DNA of 64,000 nucleotides, taken from positions 350,223 through 414,222 of the forward strand of contig DEVL01000002.1 in NCBI GenBank assembly GCA_002363385.1. The letters run 5' to 3'. Of this stretch, positions 24,656-37,183 are shown piece by piece. Every line of letters starts with the position of its first letter. The first letter of the stretch is position 1. The notes beneath the pieces were generated by a model. The model was not told the origin of the DNA. It saw only the letters and a program-made list of their open reading frames with translations, and searched no databases. The position numbers were made by a program, and so were the translations under genes. This DNA comes from Stenotrophomonas maltophilia. Lineage in GTDB: Bacteria > Pseudomonadota > Gammaproteobacteria > Xanthomonadales > Xanthomonadaceae.

Positions 24656-26629
24656 TTACGGCCCGGCCTGCACCGTCTTCAGGTCTCCATACACCACCTG
24701 CCCGCGGAAGCCGCGGCGGACCTGCTGGTACAGCTCGCGGAATGCGGCGTAATCCTGCGGCTGGCACAGCGCATCCGCCCCGCGCACGGCCCGCTGGTGC
24801 AGCCGATGGTGCGCGGTGATCACCTGCCCCTCGCGCGTCCAGTCCACCTGATATTCACCCGCCGCATTGGCGAAGTGCTGGCTGCGCGGGATCGCTACGA
24901 TCGGCACGTTCGCTGGGAACGTCAGCTGGTAGCGCTCATCGCGCAGACTGTCGTTGCAGTAGAACGGCGTGGCGTTTTCCGGCGCCGACGTGCTGGCATA
25001 CAGGTCACGGAACGATTGGCTGCCCGGTGCGTCCGGCAGCACCATCCCGCCGACCACGCCAAAATCGACGTAGTCGCTGGCCAGGAAGTCATAGCGGAAG
25101 TTGAACGGCCGGGTCAGGTCCTGCGGGTCACCCAGCAGCGTCAGTGCGCCACTGCCGTCGAAGCCGGACGCGGCCATCATCGATTCTTCGGCACGCGCCC
25201 GGTTCTGCGCGTTGAGCCGTGCGAAGGCGCCGCGCATGCCAATTTCGGTCACGCCGCTCGGTTGGAGCACGGTCCGGCCAGACAGATTGCCCGCCGCATC
25301 GAACCGGAACGTTGCCTCGATCCCGTTGCCGTTGCGCGAGGCATCGTTGGCCGGGGTGCGCGCCACGACGGCCTGGCGGGTATGCAGCACCGGCGCGCCA
25401 AGATCCCCCTCGGGCAACTGGCCAACACGCGCATACGGCGCGGTCGAATCCAGGTACAGGTCGAACTCGGGGATGTAGGTGATGGCGTGGTCGAAACGTC
25501 CCAGCAGCGGAATCGCCGGCAAGGTCGGTCCACCGCCGGCACCGATCAGCACCGGCGTGCTCTGGATGCCACGCGCAGCCAACAACGCCTCCAGGATCAC
25601 GACATGGTCCTTGCAGTCGCCGTAATGGTTGTCGAGGATGCTCTGCGCCGGGTTCGGCTCCAGCCCGCCGTTGCCCAGGTACACCGCCACGTAGCGGATG
25701 TTCTGCGCCACCCAGCGGTACAGCACGGCGGCCTGCTCGCGACGGTCGGTAATGCCCCGGGTGAGCTCGTCCGCCAGCGCCTGGATCTGCGGCGTGACAG
25801 CGGCGGCCTCGCCACCCTTGAGCTGGTAAGCCTGCGCCACCTGCGACCAGTCACGGTACGTACTGGCCATGATGGTTGGACTGTACTCCCACGCGGCGGC
25901 GGACCAGTTCTGCGCCTTCAGTGGATCCGTGCGCCGGTACGTCCACTCCCAGCGCGCCATGCCATTGCGCACACGCGGCGCCTGGCTGCCCTGCACGCCC
26001 CGCTGCTCCACCTGCATGGGCAGATCGGCAGGCGCACTCAGGGTCACGCGGGCATCGTCGTACTGGGTGAACACGCTGAAGGTTTCCCACAGGCCGAAGT
26101 AGCCCGGGAAGTACGGCGTGTTCTGGGTGCGGCGGGTCTGGTAGACCACGCGTGTACCGGGCGCCAGATTCGGGAAGACCACCACGCGCACCTTGCGGTC
26201 GGCGTACATCGCCGCTGCCGCGCTGGAATAGCTTTCCTGCGTGTAGATGCGGTCGGCCGGCACGTCGCGGCGCTGGCCGTCCGCCGTCAACGTGTAGGCC
26301 TGCAGCACCTCCAGCGTTTCCATCTTCTCGCTGTAGCTCAGCCGCACCTGGCTGAACTGCTCGACCGCCGATTTGGTCTTGAGCAGGATCTCGTACTCTT
26401 CGGTCTGCGTGTTGCCTGCATCCGGGCGCACCACGTAGTCGGCGCGATAGCGCACGAAGCTGAAGTTGTTGTTGGCCTGCGCTTCAGCGCCCGCGGCCGG
26501 GCCGCTCTGCCCGCCCGGGGTGGGCGGTGCCACGGGTGTCACGGATGCCGGCACGGGCTGGGCATCGGCCCACGCCACTACCGGCGCGAGCGTCATGGCG
26601 CCCAGCATCGTCCAGATCATCGGCTTCAT
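24656..26629 (-). CDS. Exported DUF3857/transglutaminase-like protein, 657 aa
   Basis: A signal peptide (ending VAWA) is followed by a DUF3857-type N-terminal beta domain (VRYRADYVVRPDAGNTQTEE) and a transglutaminase-core domain. The catalytic triad is visible: Cys in HYGDCKDH, His in FDHAITYIPEFD and Asp in LDST. These proteins are periplasmic or outer-membrane facing; their substrates are largely undefined. The start ATG has a good AGGAAC site. The gene sits between ftsK (69 bp upstream) and lolA, where many gamma-proteobacteria have no gene, and could be co-transcribed with both. Confidence 0.8.
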   Translation of the reverse strand: MKPMIWTMLGAMTLAPVVAWADAQPVPASVTPVAPPTPGGQSGPAAGAEAQANNNFSFVRYRADYVVRPDAGNTQTEEYEILLKTKSAVEQFSQVRLSYSEKMETLEVLQAYTLTADGQRRDVPADRIYTQESYSSAAAAMYADRKVRVVVFPNLAPGTRVVYQTRRTQNTPYFPGYFGLWETFSVFTQYDDARVTLSAPADLPMQVEQRGVQGSQAPRVRNGMARWEWTYRRTDPLKAQNWSAAAWEYSPTIMASTYRDWSQVAQAYQLKGGEAAAVTPQIQALADELTRGITDRREQAAVLYRWVAQNIRYVAVYLGNGGLEPNPAQSILDNHYGDCKDHVVILEALLAARGIQSTPVLIGAGGGPTLPAIPLLGRFDHAITYIPEFDLYLDSTAPYARVGQLPEGDLGAPVLHTRQAVVARTPANDASRNGNGIEATFRFDAAGNLSGRTVLQPSGVTEIGMRGAFARLNAQNRARAEESMMAASGFDGSGALTLLGDPQDLTRPFNFRYDFLASDYVDFGVVGGMVLPDAPGSQSFRDLYASTSAPENATPFYCNDSLRDERYQLTFPANVPIVAIPRSQHFANAAGEYQVDWTREGQVITAHHRLHQRAVRGADALCQPQDYAAFRELYQQVRRGFRGQVVYGDLKTVQAGP

Positions 26630-26698
26630 TGCAGGTTCCTTGTGCACGGCAACACCCGGGCCGCGCCCGGGTTCTACGCAGCCAGGCCGGGCCCGGCG

Positions 26699-29056
26699 TT
26701 ACTTGGGCGGAGGCGGCGCCAGCACGCTGCGGTCGCCGTTGTGCTCGGGCGGGCTGACCACGCCAGCCGCCTCCATCGCTTCAATAAGCCGCGCGGCACG
26801 GTTGTAGCCGATCTTCAGGCGACGCTGCACGCCGGAAATGGAGGCACGACGGGTTTCGGTGACGATGCGCAGGGCCTCGTCGTACAGCGGATCGGACTCA
26901 TCGCCGCCACCGCCGCCCGCCTCGGGCAGGCCACCGGGGCCGACCACGACGCCATCGCCCATCATCTGCACTTCGTCCAGCACGCCGGTGATGTAGTCGG
27001 TCGGGCCGCTGGCCTTGAGGTGCTCGACCACGCGGTGCACTTCCTCATCGGAGACGAACGCGCCGTGCACGCGGTCCGGCAACGCCGTACCCGGCGGCAG
27101 ATACAGCATGTCGCCGTGGCCCAGCAGCGTTTCCGCGCCGGACTGATCGAGGATGGTGCGCGAATCGATCTTCGAGCTGACCTGGAAGCCGATGCGGGTC
27201 GGGATGTTGGCCTTGATCAAGCCGGTGATCACGTCCACCGAGGGGCGCTGGGTGGCCAGGATCAGATGGATGCCCGCCGCACGTGCCTTCTGCGCCAGGC
27301 GGGCGATCAGCTCTTCCACCTTCTTGCCGACGATCATCATCATGTCGGCGAATTCGTCGATGAAGATGACGATGAACGGCAGCGTCTCCAGCGGGCGCGG
27401 GGCCTCGCCGAGTTCCGGGTTGGGCTTGAACAGCGGGTCCATCATCGGTTGCCCGGCGTCCTGGGCATCCTTGACCTTTTTGTTGAAGCCGGCCAGGTTG
27501 CGCACGCCCACCGCGCTCATCAGCTTGTAGCGGCGCTCCATCTCGGCCACGCACCAGCGCAGGCCGTTGGCGGCCTCCTTCATGTCGGTGACCACCGGCG
27601 CCAGCAGGTGCGGGATGCCCTGGTAGACGCTCAGCTCGAGCATCTTCGGGTCGATCATCAGCATGCGCAGGTCTTTCGGCGAGGCCTTGTACAGCAGGCT
27701 CAGCACCATCGCATTGACCGCCACGGACTTGCCCGAGCCGGTCGTGCCCGCCACCAGCAGGTGGGGCATGCGCGCCAGGTCGGCCACGGTCGGGCGGCCG
27801 GCGATGTCCTTGCCCAGCGCCAGGGTCAGCACGCTGGCGGACTTGTCGTATTCCTTGGAGCGCAACAGCTCGGAGAGATAGATCATCTCGCGGGTGACGT
27901 TGGGGATCTCCAGGCCCACCACCGACTTGCCCGGGATCACATCGACCACGCGCACCGACTTCACCGACAGGCCGCGCGCGATGTCCTTGTCCAGCGAACT
28001 GATCTGGCTGACCTTGATGCCCGGGGCCGGCTCGATCTCGAAGCGGGTGATCACCGGGCCGGGATACGCACCGACCACCTGCGCATCGATACGGAAGTCC
28101 TTGAGCTTGAACTCGATCTGGCGCGAGAGCGTCTCCAGCGTGCCCTCGTCGTAGCCCTTGGGCTGCGGCTTGGGATCATCCAGCAGCGCCAGCGGCGGCA
28201 CATCCGAGCCATCGCCATTGACCCCGCGGAACATGGGAATCTGGGTCTCGCGCTTGGCGCGATCACTCTTCTCCAGCACCGGCTCCGGCCGCGGCTCGAT
28301 CTTGACCGGCTCGCGCTTGGCGCGCACCTCGGCGTCGACCTTGCGCACTTCCTGGCGCTCCTCGCGCATCGCGCGGGTCTGCTGCCACTCGGTGGCCTGC
28401 TCTTTCTTCTTGTTGAACAGCGGCGGCAGCGCCAGCACCCAGTTGCCGATCTTCTCCATCACCACGAACCAGGAGATGCCCGTGGCCAGGGTGATCGACG
28501 CCAGCAGCAGTACCAGCACGAACAGGTTGGCGCCCAATGCGCCGAAACCGACGCTGAGCGAGCTGCCCACCAGCTTGCCGAGGATGCCGCCAGCATGGGC
28601 CACATCGGCCACGAACAGGCGCAGATGCAGGAAGCCGGTGCCGGCGATCAGGAAGCCGACCAGGCCGACCAGGCGCAGCGCCGGATCCAGGTCATGCTCG
28701 CCCTTTGCCTCGCGCTTCAGGCCGAACATCGCGATCCAGGCCAGTGCGCCCAGCACGATCGGCAACACGAAGGCCATGTAGCCGAACAGCTGCAGCAGGA
28801 CATCGGCGATCCACGCACCGGCGCGACCGCCCATGTTGTGGACCGGCGCGACCACGCTGCCGGTATGCGACCAGCCCGGGTCGGTGGCCGAGTAGGTGAA
28901 CAGACTGGCGACCAGATACAGCAATGCCGGGGCGACCGCGATCAACCCCAGGTCGCGCCACAGGCGCTGCCGGCGCGGATTGTCCTCGCCGGCCGGTTTG
29001 CGCGGCGCTGCCTTGCTGTCGGACGCCTTGGCTCGTTCCGGGACCTGTTTCGCCAC
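26699..29056 (-). CDS. ftsK: DNA translocase FtsK, 785 aa
   Basis: Septal DNA pump that helps resolve chromosome dimers. The N-terminus has about four membrane segments (residues 35-190), then a short charged linker. The motor domain contains Walker [13 protein letters not shown] (about residue 435), Walker B LMLIDPKM and [11 protein letters not shown]. The C-terminal gamma winged helix ([20 protein letters not shown]) recognises KOPS. The GTG start at 29056 matches the family N-terminus [10 protein letters not shown] and gives the usual length; an alternative GTG lies four codons upstream. It is divergent from trxB. Confidence 0.94.
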   Translation of the reverse strand: MAKQVPERAKASDSKAAPRKPAGEDNPRRQRLWRDLGLIAVAPALLYLVASLFTYSATDPGWSHTGSVVAPVHNMGGRAGAWIADVLLQLFGYMAFVLPIVLGALAWIAMFGLKREAKGEHDLDPALRLVGLVGFLIAGTGFLHLRLFVADVAHAGGILGKLVGSSLSVGFGALGANLFVLVLLLASITLATGISWFVVMEKIGNWVLALPPLFNKKKEQATEWQQTRAMREERQEVRKVDAEVRAKREPVKIEPRPEPVLEKSDRAKRETQIPMFRGVNGDGSDVPPLALLDDPKPQPKGYDEGTLETLSRQIEFKLKDFRIDAQVVGAYPGPVITRFEIEPAPGIKVSQISSLDKDIARGLSVKSVRVVDVIPGKSVVGLEIPNVTREMIYLSELLRSKEYDKSASVLTLALGKDIAGRPTVADLARMPHLLVAGTTGSGKSVAVNAMVLSLLYKASPKDLRMLMIDPKMLELSVYQGIPHLLAPVVTDMKEAANGLRWCVAEMERRYKLMSAVGVRNLAGFNKKVKDAQDAGQPMMDPLFKPNPELGEAPRPLETLPFIVIFIDEFADMMMIVGKKVEELIARLAQKARAAGIHLILATQRPSVDVITGLIKANIPTRIGFQVSSKIDSRTILDQSGAETLLGHGDMLYLPPGTALPDRVHGAFVSDEEVHRVVEHLKASGPTDYITGVLDEVQMMGDGVVVGPGGLPEAGGGGGDESDPLYDEALRIVTETRRASISGVQRRLKIGYNRAARLIEAMEAAGVVSPPEHNGDRSVLAPPPPK

Positions 29057-29118
29057 CTTAGACCACACCTTGGGAATGCACTGTTAGTGCTTGATAATAA
29101 ACGACTGGACCCCACCCC

Positions 29119-29143
29119 GGTAGGTGCCGGCCGCTGGCCGGCA
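29119..29143 (+). repeat. SMAG (GTAG) repeat between ftsK and trxB
   Basis: GTAG is followed by GTGCCGGCC-GCT-GGCCGGCAC, a perfect 9-bp stem with 3-nt loop, nearly identical to the element at 23884-23906. It lies in the 255-bp divergent gap that must also contain both promoters; no clear -35/-10 was seen. Confidence 0.8.
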
Positions 29144-29218
29144 CGGTCAGCGTCAAAACTCCGGCACCGGAATGGGCGTCGCGCTTCTCGGGCCGCCGCG
29201 TTCCACTGCGCGCCTTGA

Positions 29219-30274
<1,056 letters not shown>

Positions 30275-30301
30275 CCTGCCGCCCGCATCGCCCAGCACAC
30301 G

Positions 30302-30331
30302 AAGGCCGGTGAATCATTCACCGGCCTTTTT
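30302..30331 (+). terminator. Intrinsic terminator after trxB
   Basis: A perfect 12-bp stem AAGGCCGGTGAA/TTCACCGGCCTT with 3-nt loop is followed by TTT, 28 bp beyond the trxB stop. Confidence 0.92.
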
Positions 30332-30388
30332 ACTGGCCGGTACGTTCCGCGCGCACTGCGCCCGACCCACCTGCTCTATCCTCTGCCC

Positions 30389-31525
30389 ATGCCCGATCCA
30401 CGCTTCCTGCATCGCCTGTCCAATGTCCCCGCCGCTGCCTGGGACGCCCTGCACGACGGTCGCAACCCCTTCCTGTCGCACGCCTTCCTGGCCGGCCTGG
30501 AAGAACACGGTTGCCTGCGCCCGGAGTGGGGCTGGCGGCCACGCCACTTCACCCTGTGGGACGGGGACACCCTGCTCGCAGCGATCCCTGGCTATCTCAA
30601 AGACAATTCGCACGGCGAGTTCGTGTTCGATCACGCTTGGGCGCATGCCTACGCCCAGCATGGGCTGGACTACTTCCCCAAATGGCTGGGCGCGGTGCCG
30701 TATTCGCCCGTGACCGGGCCACGCGTGCTGGCAGGCACCGCCGAGGACCGGGCCGCGCTGCTGGCAGTGCTGGCAGGCGAAGTGGCTCGCATGGGCTGGT
30801 CCTCGGCCCACATCAACTTCCACCCCGCCGAGGAAGACGCCGCCTTCAGCAAGGACTGGCTGCTGCGCGAGGACATCCAGTTCCAGTGGCACAACCCCGA
30901 TGGCTGGCAGACCTTCGACGATTTCCTCGGCGCGATGGACCACAAGCACCGCAAGAACATCCGTCAGGAACGCGCCAAGCTCGCGCGCAGCGGCGTCACG
31001 TATCGCATCGTGCATGGCGATGAGGCGACCGAGGCCGACCTGCGCGCCATGCATGGCTTCTACCTGCAGACCTTCGCCGAGTACGGCAACTCGCCCGCGC
31101 TCACACTCCCGTTCCTGCAGCATCTCGCCCGCACGATGCCGCGCGCGCTGGTGATCTTCCTGGCCGTGCTCGATGGCGAGCCGGTTGCCGGCGCGCTGTG
31201 CCTGCGTGGCGCGGACACGCTCTATGGGCGCTACTGGGGCGGTGCCACCCTGCCCGGCCTGCACTTCGAGACCTGCTACTACCAGGGCATCGCCTACTGC
31301 CTGCGCGAGGGACTGGCCCACTTCGAGCCCGGCGCGCAGGGTGAGCACAAGTTGGCCCGCGGGTTCCTGCCGCACACGGTACGCAGCCGCCACTGGATCG
31401 CAGAACCGGCCTTTGCCGATGCCCTGGTGGCGTGGTGCGCGCAGGAACGCGCCGAGGTCGCCCAGTATGCGCGGGTGCTGGCGGCGCACAGCCCGTTCAA
31501 GGCCGACAAGGTCGACCCGGCGTGA
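30389..31525 (+). CDS. FemAB-like GNAT acyltransferase (COG3146), 378 aa
   Basis: A large N-acyltransferase-fold protein whose motifs NPFLSHAFLAGLEEHGC, PRHFTLWDGD and FVFDHAWAHAYAQHGLDY match the COG3146 group, predicted to be related to peptidoglycan interpeptide-bridge FemAB enzymes. A positively charged stretch MDHKHRKNIRQERAKL lies mid-protein, as in tRNA-using FemX-type enzymes. The C-terminal half has LARGFLPHTVRSRHWI. Its 3' end overlaps aat by 4 bp (GTGA). This link to the other aminoacyl-tRNA-dependent transferase suggests an aminoacyl-tRNA substrate, but this is inference; the biochemical function is undetermined. Confidence 0.78.
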   Translation: MPDPRFLHRLSNVPAAAWDALHDGRNPFLSHAFLAGLEEHGCLRPEWGWRPRHFTLWDGDTLLAAIPGYLKDNSHGEFVFDHAWAHAYAQHGLDYFPKWLGAVPYSPVTGPRVLAGTAEDRAALLAVLAGEVARMGWSSAHINFHPAEEDAAFSKDWLLREDIQFQWHNPDGWQTFDDFLGAMDHKHRKNIRQERAKLARSGVTYRIVHGDEATEADLRAMHGFYLQTFAEYGNSPALTLPFLQHLARTMPRALVIFLAVLDGEPVAGALCLRGADTLYGRYWGGATLPGLHFETCYYQGIAYCLREGLAHFEPGAQGEHKLARGFLPHTVRSRHWIAEPAFADALVAWCAQERAEVAQYARVLAAHSPFKADKVDPA

Positions 31526-32271
31526 CCCGCCGACTGCCCTGGCGCCTGGACGAGGCACCCGATGCGCCGTTCCCGCCCGCCGAGACCGCCCTGCGCGATC
31601 CGGACGGCCTGCTGGCACTTGGCGGCGACCTCTCCCCGGTGCGGCTGCTCAATGCCTATGCCGGCGGCATCTTTCCGTGGTTCTCCGAAGGCCAGCCGCT
31701 GCTATGGTGGTCGCCGGACCCACGCATGGTGTTCCGCACCAACGGCGTGCACCTGGCCAGCCGCTTTCGACGCTCGCTCCGGCGCAGCACGTGGACGCTG
31801 CGGGCCGACACCCGTTTCGAGCAGGTGATCGATGCCTGCGCGGCCAGCCCGCGCCCCGGCCAGGACGGCACCTGGATCACGCCTGACATGCGCGATGCAT
31901 ATGTCCAGCTGCACCAGCTCGGCTTCGCGCACTCGGTGGAGGTGTTCGAGGGCGATCACCTGGTCGGTGGCATCTACGGGGTGGCGATCGGTCGGATGTT
32001 TTTCGGGGAAAGCATGTTCAGCGCGGCGTCGGGCGGCTCCAAGGTCGCCCTGGCCGGATTGGCCCACCGGCTGGCCGGTTGGGGCTGGCCATTGATCGAT
32101 GCACAGGTGGAAAACGACCACCTGCTGCGCATGGGGGCAGAACACTGGCCGCGGCAGCGCTTTCTCGCCTTGGTGCGTGAACAGGTCCAACAGCCTGCCA
32201 CCGCAGGCGATTGGGTGGATTTGTTCGGCGTCCTGGCTGCCACCGAACTCGCTGATCCGGGACCGCCTTAA
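31522..32271 (+). CDS. aat: Leucyl/phenylalanyl-tRNA-protein transferase, 249 aa
   Basis: Adds Leu or Phe to proteins with N-terminal Arg or Lys, creating N-degrons for ClpS/ClpAP. Diagnostic motifs are [49 protein letters not shown] and [11 protein letters not shown]. The GTG start at 31522 overlaps the upstream stop codon. It is in the classical context aat-infA with clpA and clpS a short distance away, so its product and the machinery reading it are encoded together. Confidence 0.95.
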   Translation: MTRRLPWRLDEAPDAPFPPAETALRDPDGLLALGGDLSPVRLLNAYAGGIFPWFSEGQPLLWWSPDPRMVFRTNGVHLASRFRRSLRRSTWTLRADTRFEQVIDACAASPRPGQDGTWITPDMRDAYVQLHQLGFAHSVEVFEGDHLVGGIYGVAIGRMFFGESMFSAASGGSKVALAGLAHRLAGWGWPLIDAQVENDHLLRMGAEHWPRQRFLALVREQVQQPATAGDWVDLFGVLAATELADPGPP

Positions 32272-32357
32272 CCAAAACTTTGCATCAAACGCCCGACGCG
32301 CGTAAAATGCCCGCTCTTCAGGCCAGCTCGGCCGGTTACAGAACTGCACAGGACTAC

Positions 32358-32576
32358 ATGTCGAAAGACGACTCCATCGAGTTCGAAGGCACCGTCAGCG
32401 AGACGCTGCCGAACACCACTTTCCGCGTACGACTGGAAAATGGGCATGAAATCATCGCCCATATCTCCGGCCGCATGCGCAAGAACTACATCCGCATCCT
32501 GACGGGCGACCGCGTCAAGGTCGAAATGACCCCGTACGACCTGACCAAGGGTCGCATCACCTACCGCATGAAATAA
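32358..32576 (+). CDS. infA: Translation initiation factor IF-1, 72 aa
   Basis: S1/OB-fold protein that occupies the ribosomal A site during initiation. The sequence [39 protein letters not shown] and the full 72-residue length are standard. AGGA lies 6 nt before the ATG. A terminator follows within 30 bp. Confidence 0.97.
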   Translation: MSKDDSIEFEGTVSETLPNTTFRVRLENGHEIIAHISGRMRKNYIRILTGDRVKVEMTPYDLTKGRITYRMK

Positions 32577-32601
32577 GCGGTCCGGGGGTTGTTCCCGCCA
32601 G

Positions 32602-32627
32602 AAGGCCAGCCAGGTGCTGGCCTTTTC
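32602..32627 (+). terminator. Intrinsic terminator after infA
   Basis: AAGGCCAGC and GCTGGCCTT form a 9-bp stem with a 5-nt loop, followed by TT then C. The T-run, counting the stem end, is four bases. Confidence 0.85.
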
Positions 32628-32786
32628 GCGTGGGCGCCATTCAGCCAGCGACCCCACCCTGCCATGCGGCACCCTGACCCAGTGCACCCTGACGTCGGTC
32701 AGGATGCCTTGATGCAGATTCGCCCTTGCGGGCAATCGTCCACTCTGGCGCTCGATCCAATCCGGATCCTGCCCGATGCCCCCGCC

Positions 32787-33155
32787 ATGAAGTGCCTGCC
32801 CTCCCTGCTCCTGCTCGCCTCCTGCGTTGCCACCGCTGCCTCGGCCCAGGCCGCCGAGCCCGCCGCACCCACGGACTGCATCACGCTGTCTGCCGATCAG
32901 CAGGTGGTGCGCAACCGCGCCGATCGCGATGTGCTGCTGCGCAATGGTGACCAGCATTACCTCGTGCGCTTTGAGCGTTCGTGCACCAGTGCGGCGATGT
33001 CTCCGAAACTGACGTTCGCCACGCCCGGCCAGGACGGTCAGTTGTGCGGCGCCGGGGTGACCAAGCTCAAGACCAGTTCCCAGAGCTGCGCCGTCGCTGC
33101 GGTGGAGCCCCTGAGCGCCGAAGAGTTCGCCCGCAAGTCGCGCATGCGCCGCTGA
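32787..33155 (+). CDS. Small exported protein (DUF6491-like), 122 aa
   Basis: A signal peptide (MKCLPSLLLLASCVATAASA) is followed by a short beta-rich mature domain with DCITL, LLRNGDQHYLVRFERSC and CAVAAVEPLSAEEFARKS. The spaced Cys residues could form disulfides. This pattern resembles the DUF6491 group of Xanthomonadaceae periplasmic proteins; the assignment is from memory of the pattern only. It lies between infA and clpA, bounded on both sides by terminators, so it has its own promoter. Function unknown. Confidence 0.7.
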   Translation: MKCLPSLLLLASCVATAASAQAAEPAAPTDCITLSADQQVVRNRADRDVLLRNGDQHYLVRFERSCTSAAMSPKLTFATPGQDGQLCGAGVTKLKTSSQSCAVAAVEPLSAEEFARKSRMRR

Positions 33156-33179
33156 GCAGGCGCGTCGGGCCCACGCACA

Positions 33180-33205
33180 AAAAAGCCCCCTTGCGGGGGC
33201 TTTTC
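33180..33205. terminator. Bidirectional intrinsic terminator between small exported gene and clpA
   Basis: AAAAGCCCCC-TTG-CGGGGGCTTTT is a perfect 10-bp hairpin with A-run and T-run on opposite sides, so it can stop transcripts from both convergent genes. Confidence 0.92.
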
Positions 33206-33233
33206 GATTGCAGGCAACGAGACGAGACCGGGG

Positions 33234-35513
<2,280 letters not shown>

Positions 35514-35827
35514 GATTAACTCCGGCGGCAGTTAGGAACAATATGCGGCCAACCTTCACGATTTCCATCACCCTAGCGGATCAGTGCGTTCAGACGGCGT
35601 TAGCACTTGCCTGATCGCACCGTCCTTTCGACCAGGCTCCATCATGCACGATCTTCCGGCCACGAAATGGCAGTTCGGCCGTGATGGCAATGTCACGGTG
35701 TTCCGAGGGGTGCTGCGGCGGGACAGCAGGCACGGCGCGCGGACACGCCGGCCGCTGCGGGCCGGATGTCGTTATCCATGGAACAGTGCGGATCGCGCGC
35801 ACACACAGTGCGGGCCCGCGCCAACGG
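35514..35827. other. Gap between clpS and clpA, no gene recognised
   Basis: No convincing ORF or tRNA is present. It should hold the clpA promoter on the minus strand; ATATTGT near 35541-35547 could contribute a -10 but without a clear -35. A stem-prone segment lies near 35578-35617 (GATCAGTGC and GCACT...GATC). Many relatives have cspD in this neighbourhood; none is seen here. Confidence 0.4.
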
Positions 35828-36160
35828 TCAGCCGCTGGTCTTTTCCATCGTGCACAGCAGCGGATGCTGGTTCATGCGCGAGAATTCGTTGACCTGGGCG
35901 ACCTTGGATTCGGCGACTTCGCGGGTGAACACCCCGCACACGCCGCGGCCGCGGGTATGCACGTGGAGCATCACCTGGGTGGCTTTGTCCAGATCCATCG
36001 AGAAGAAGTGCTGCAGAACGGTCACCACGAAATCCATCGGGGTGTAGTCGTCGTTCAAGAGCATCACCTGGTACATCGGCGGTGGCGCGACCTCGGGGCG
36101 TGCAGGCTCAAGCAGCACGCCATGGTCGTGATGAGTTTCGTGGGAAGTCTCGCGGGGCAT
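35828..36160 (-). CDS. clpS: ATP-dependent Clp protease adaptor ClpS, 110 aa
   Basis: N-degron recognition adaptor that delivers substrates to ClpAP. The core [20 protein letters not shown] contains the N-end-rule pocket residues (N-D-D-Y), and [19 protein letters not shown] completes the fold. The ATG at 36160 may be the first transcribed base (see the promoter at 36167). A two-codon-longer GTG start is possible. Confidence 0.95.
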   Translation of the reverse strand: MPRETSHETHHDHGVLLEPARPEVAPPPMYQVMLLNDDYTPMDFVVTVLQHFFSMDLDKATQVMLHVHTRGRGVCGVFTREVAESKVAQVNEFSRMNQHPLLCTMEKTSG

Positions 36161-36166
36161 CCCCAC

Positions 36167-36172
36167 ATTATA
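36167..36172 (-). promoter_or_regulatory. clpS: Consensus -10 box for clpS
   Basis: TATAAT on the minus strand ends 6 bp before the clpS ATG. Transcription would start about at the ATG, so the message would be leaderless. No good -35 is visible upstream. Confidence 0.5.
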
Positions 36173-36255
36173 GGGCCCTGCCCCGCAGGATTGGACGTTG
36201 CCCCCTGCCGCCCTTCACAATCTGCACTCTCCAACCAGACTTTCACAGGGATTTC

Positions 36256-36720
36256 ATGAAAAGGATTGCTGCCGCACTGCTGCTGGCCATCACTGCCACC
36301 GGCGCCCATGCGGCCGAAGCGGACAAGGCTGTCGGGCGCGCTCTGGACAAGCTGGAGTACACCTACGAGGTGGACGAGGACGGTGACTACAAGATGGTCT
36401 TCGACATGGATGACGGTCGCAGCCAGCTGGCGTTCGTGCGCTCCACCGTCGAGGAATTCGGCAAGCACACGATCCGCGAGATCTGGTCGCCGGCCTACAA
36501 CTCGCCGGGCAAGCAGTTCCCGGCCGCCGTGGCCAACCGCCTGCTTGAAGACTCCCAGGATGCCAAGATGGGCGCCTGGGTGAAGCAGGATCAGCTGGCG
36601 ATGTTCGTGGTCAAGGTTGACGCCAACGCCACCCCCGAGGCACTCAGCGACGCCATCGATGCGGCCATCCGCACCGCCGATGCGATGGAGCTGGAGCTGA
36701 CCGAGCAGGACGAATACTGA
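36256..36720 (+). CDS. Exported protein with YbjN-like domain, 154 aa
   Basis: A signal peptide (MKRIAAALLLAITATGAHAA) precedes a domain with alternating strands: YTYEVDEDGDYKMVFDMDDG followed by REIWSPAYNSPGKQFPAAVA. This resembles the YbjN/T3SS-chaperone-like fold. The start ATG lies at 36256 after an AGGG-like site. It ends 1 bp before a GTG-initiated Nudix gene, so it heads a compact cluster with nudix, mnmA and hflD. Function unknown. Confidence 0.65.
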   Translation: MKRIAAALLLAITATGAHAAEADKAVGRALDKLEYTYEVDEDGDYKMVFDMDDGRSQLAFVRSTVEEFGKHTIREIWSPAYNSPGKQFPAAVANRLLEDSQDAKMGAWVKQDQLAMFVVKVDANATPEALSDAIDAAIRTADAMELELTEQDEY

Positions 36721-36721
36721 G

Positions 36722-37183
36722 GTGAATGACGTGCAGGAACCGCGCTGGGCGCCCCATGTCACCGTGGCCACGGTTGTGGTCCGCGATGGGTGCGTGTTGC
36801 TGGTCGAGGAAGCCATCGACGGCCGGCAGGTGCTGAACCAGCCGGCCGGGCATCTGGAGCCGGGCGAAACCCTGTCCGAGGCCGCATGCCGTGAAACCCT
36901 GGAAGAAACCGGCTGGACGGTGCGCTTGAGCGCCTTCATCGGCACTTACCAGTGGACCGCCCCGGATGGCACGCCGTTCCTGCGCTTTGCCTATGCGGCC
37001 GAGCCGCTGTCGCACGATCCCAACCGTCCACTGGACGACGGGATCCTGCGCGCCCTGTGGCTGACGCCGGCCGAACTGAAGGCCGATCCCGCCCGCCTGC
37101 GCAGCCCGCTGGTGTGGGAGGTGGTGGCCGACTATCTGGCCGGCCAGCGCCACCCGCTGTCAATCGTCCGGGAGGCCCGATGA
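36722..37183 (+). CDS. Nudix hydrolase (NudJ-like), 153 aa
   Basis: The Nudix box [20 protein letters not shown] followed by TG is complete. The N-terminal [18 protein letters not shown] matches NudJ, a phosphatase acting on thiamine pyrophosphate derivatives and nucleoside triphosphates that is encoded next to mnmA in E. coli. The GTG start sits just after the previous stop codon, and the stop overlaps mnmA (ATGA). The NudJ assignment rests on this synteny. Confidence 0.85.
   Translation: MNDVQEPRWAPHVTVATVVVRDGCVLLVEEAIDGRQVLNQPAGHLEPGETLSEAACRETLEETGWTVRLSAFIGTYQWTAPDGTPFLRFAYAAEPLSHDPNRPLDDGILRALWLTPAELKADPARLRSPLVWEVVADYLAGQRHPLSIVREAR

Noticed and set aside
24797..29218. A 1473-codon plus-strand open frame
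   Set aside because: It runs antisense across the transglutaminase-like gene and ftsK; it has low-information composition with no domain, whereas both minus-strand genes are clear.
32577..33233. Possible tRNA-Ser between infA and clpA, as found in pseudomonads
   Set aside because: No cloverleaf or conserved tRNA arms could be read there; the space holds two terminators and a small exported protein gene.
35590..35802. A 70-codon minus-strand frame between clpS and clpA
   Set aside because: It has no ribosome site and an arginine/proline-rich composition typical of chance frames in GC-rich DNA.
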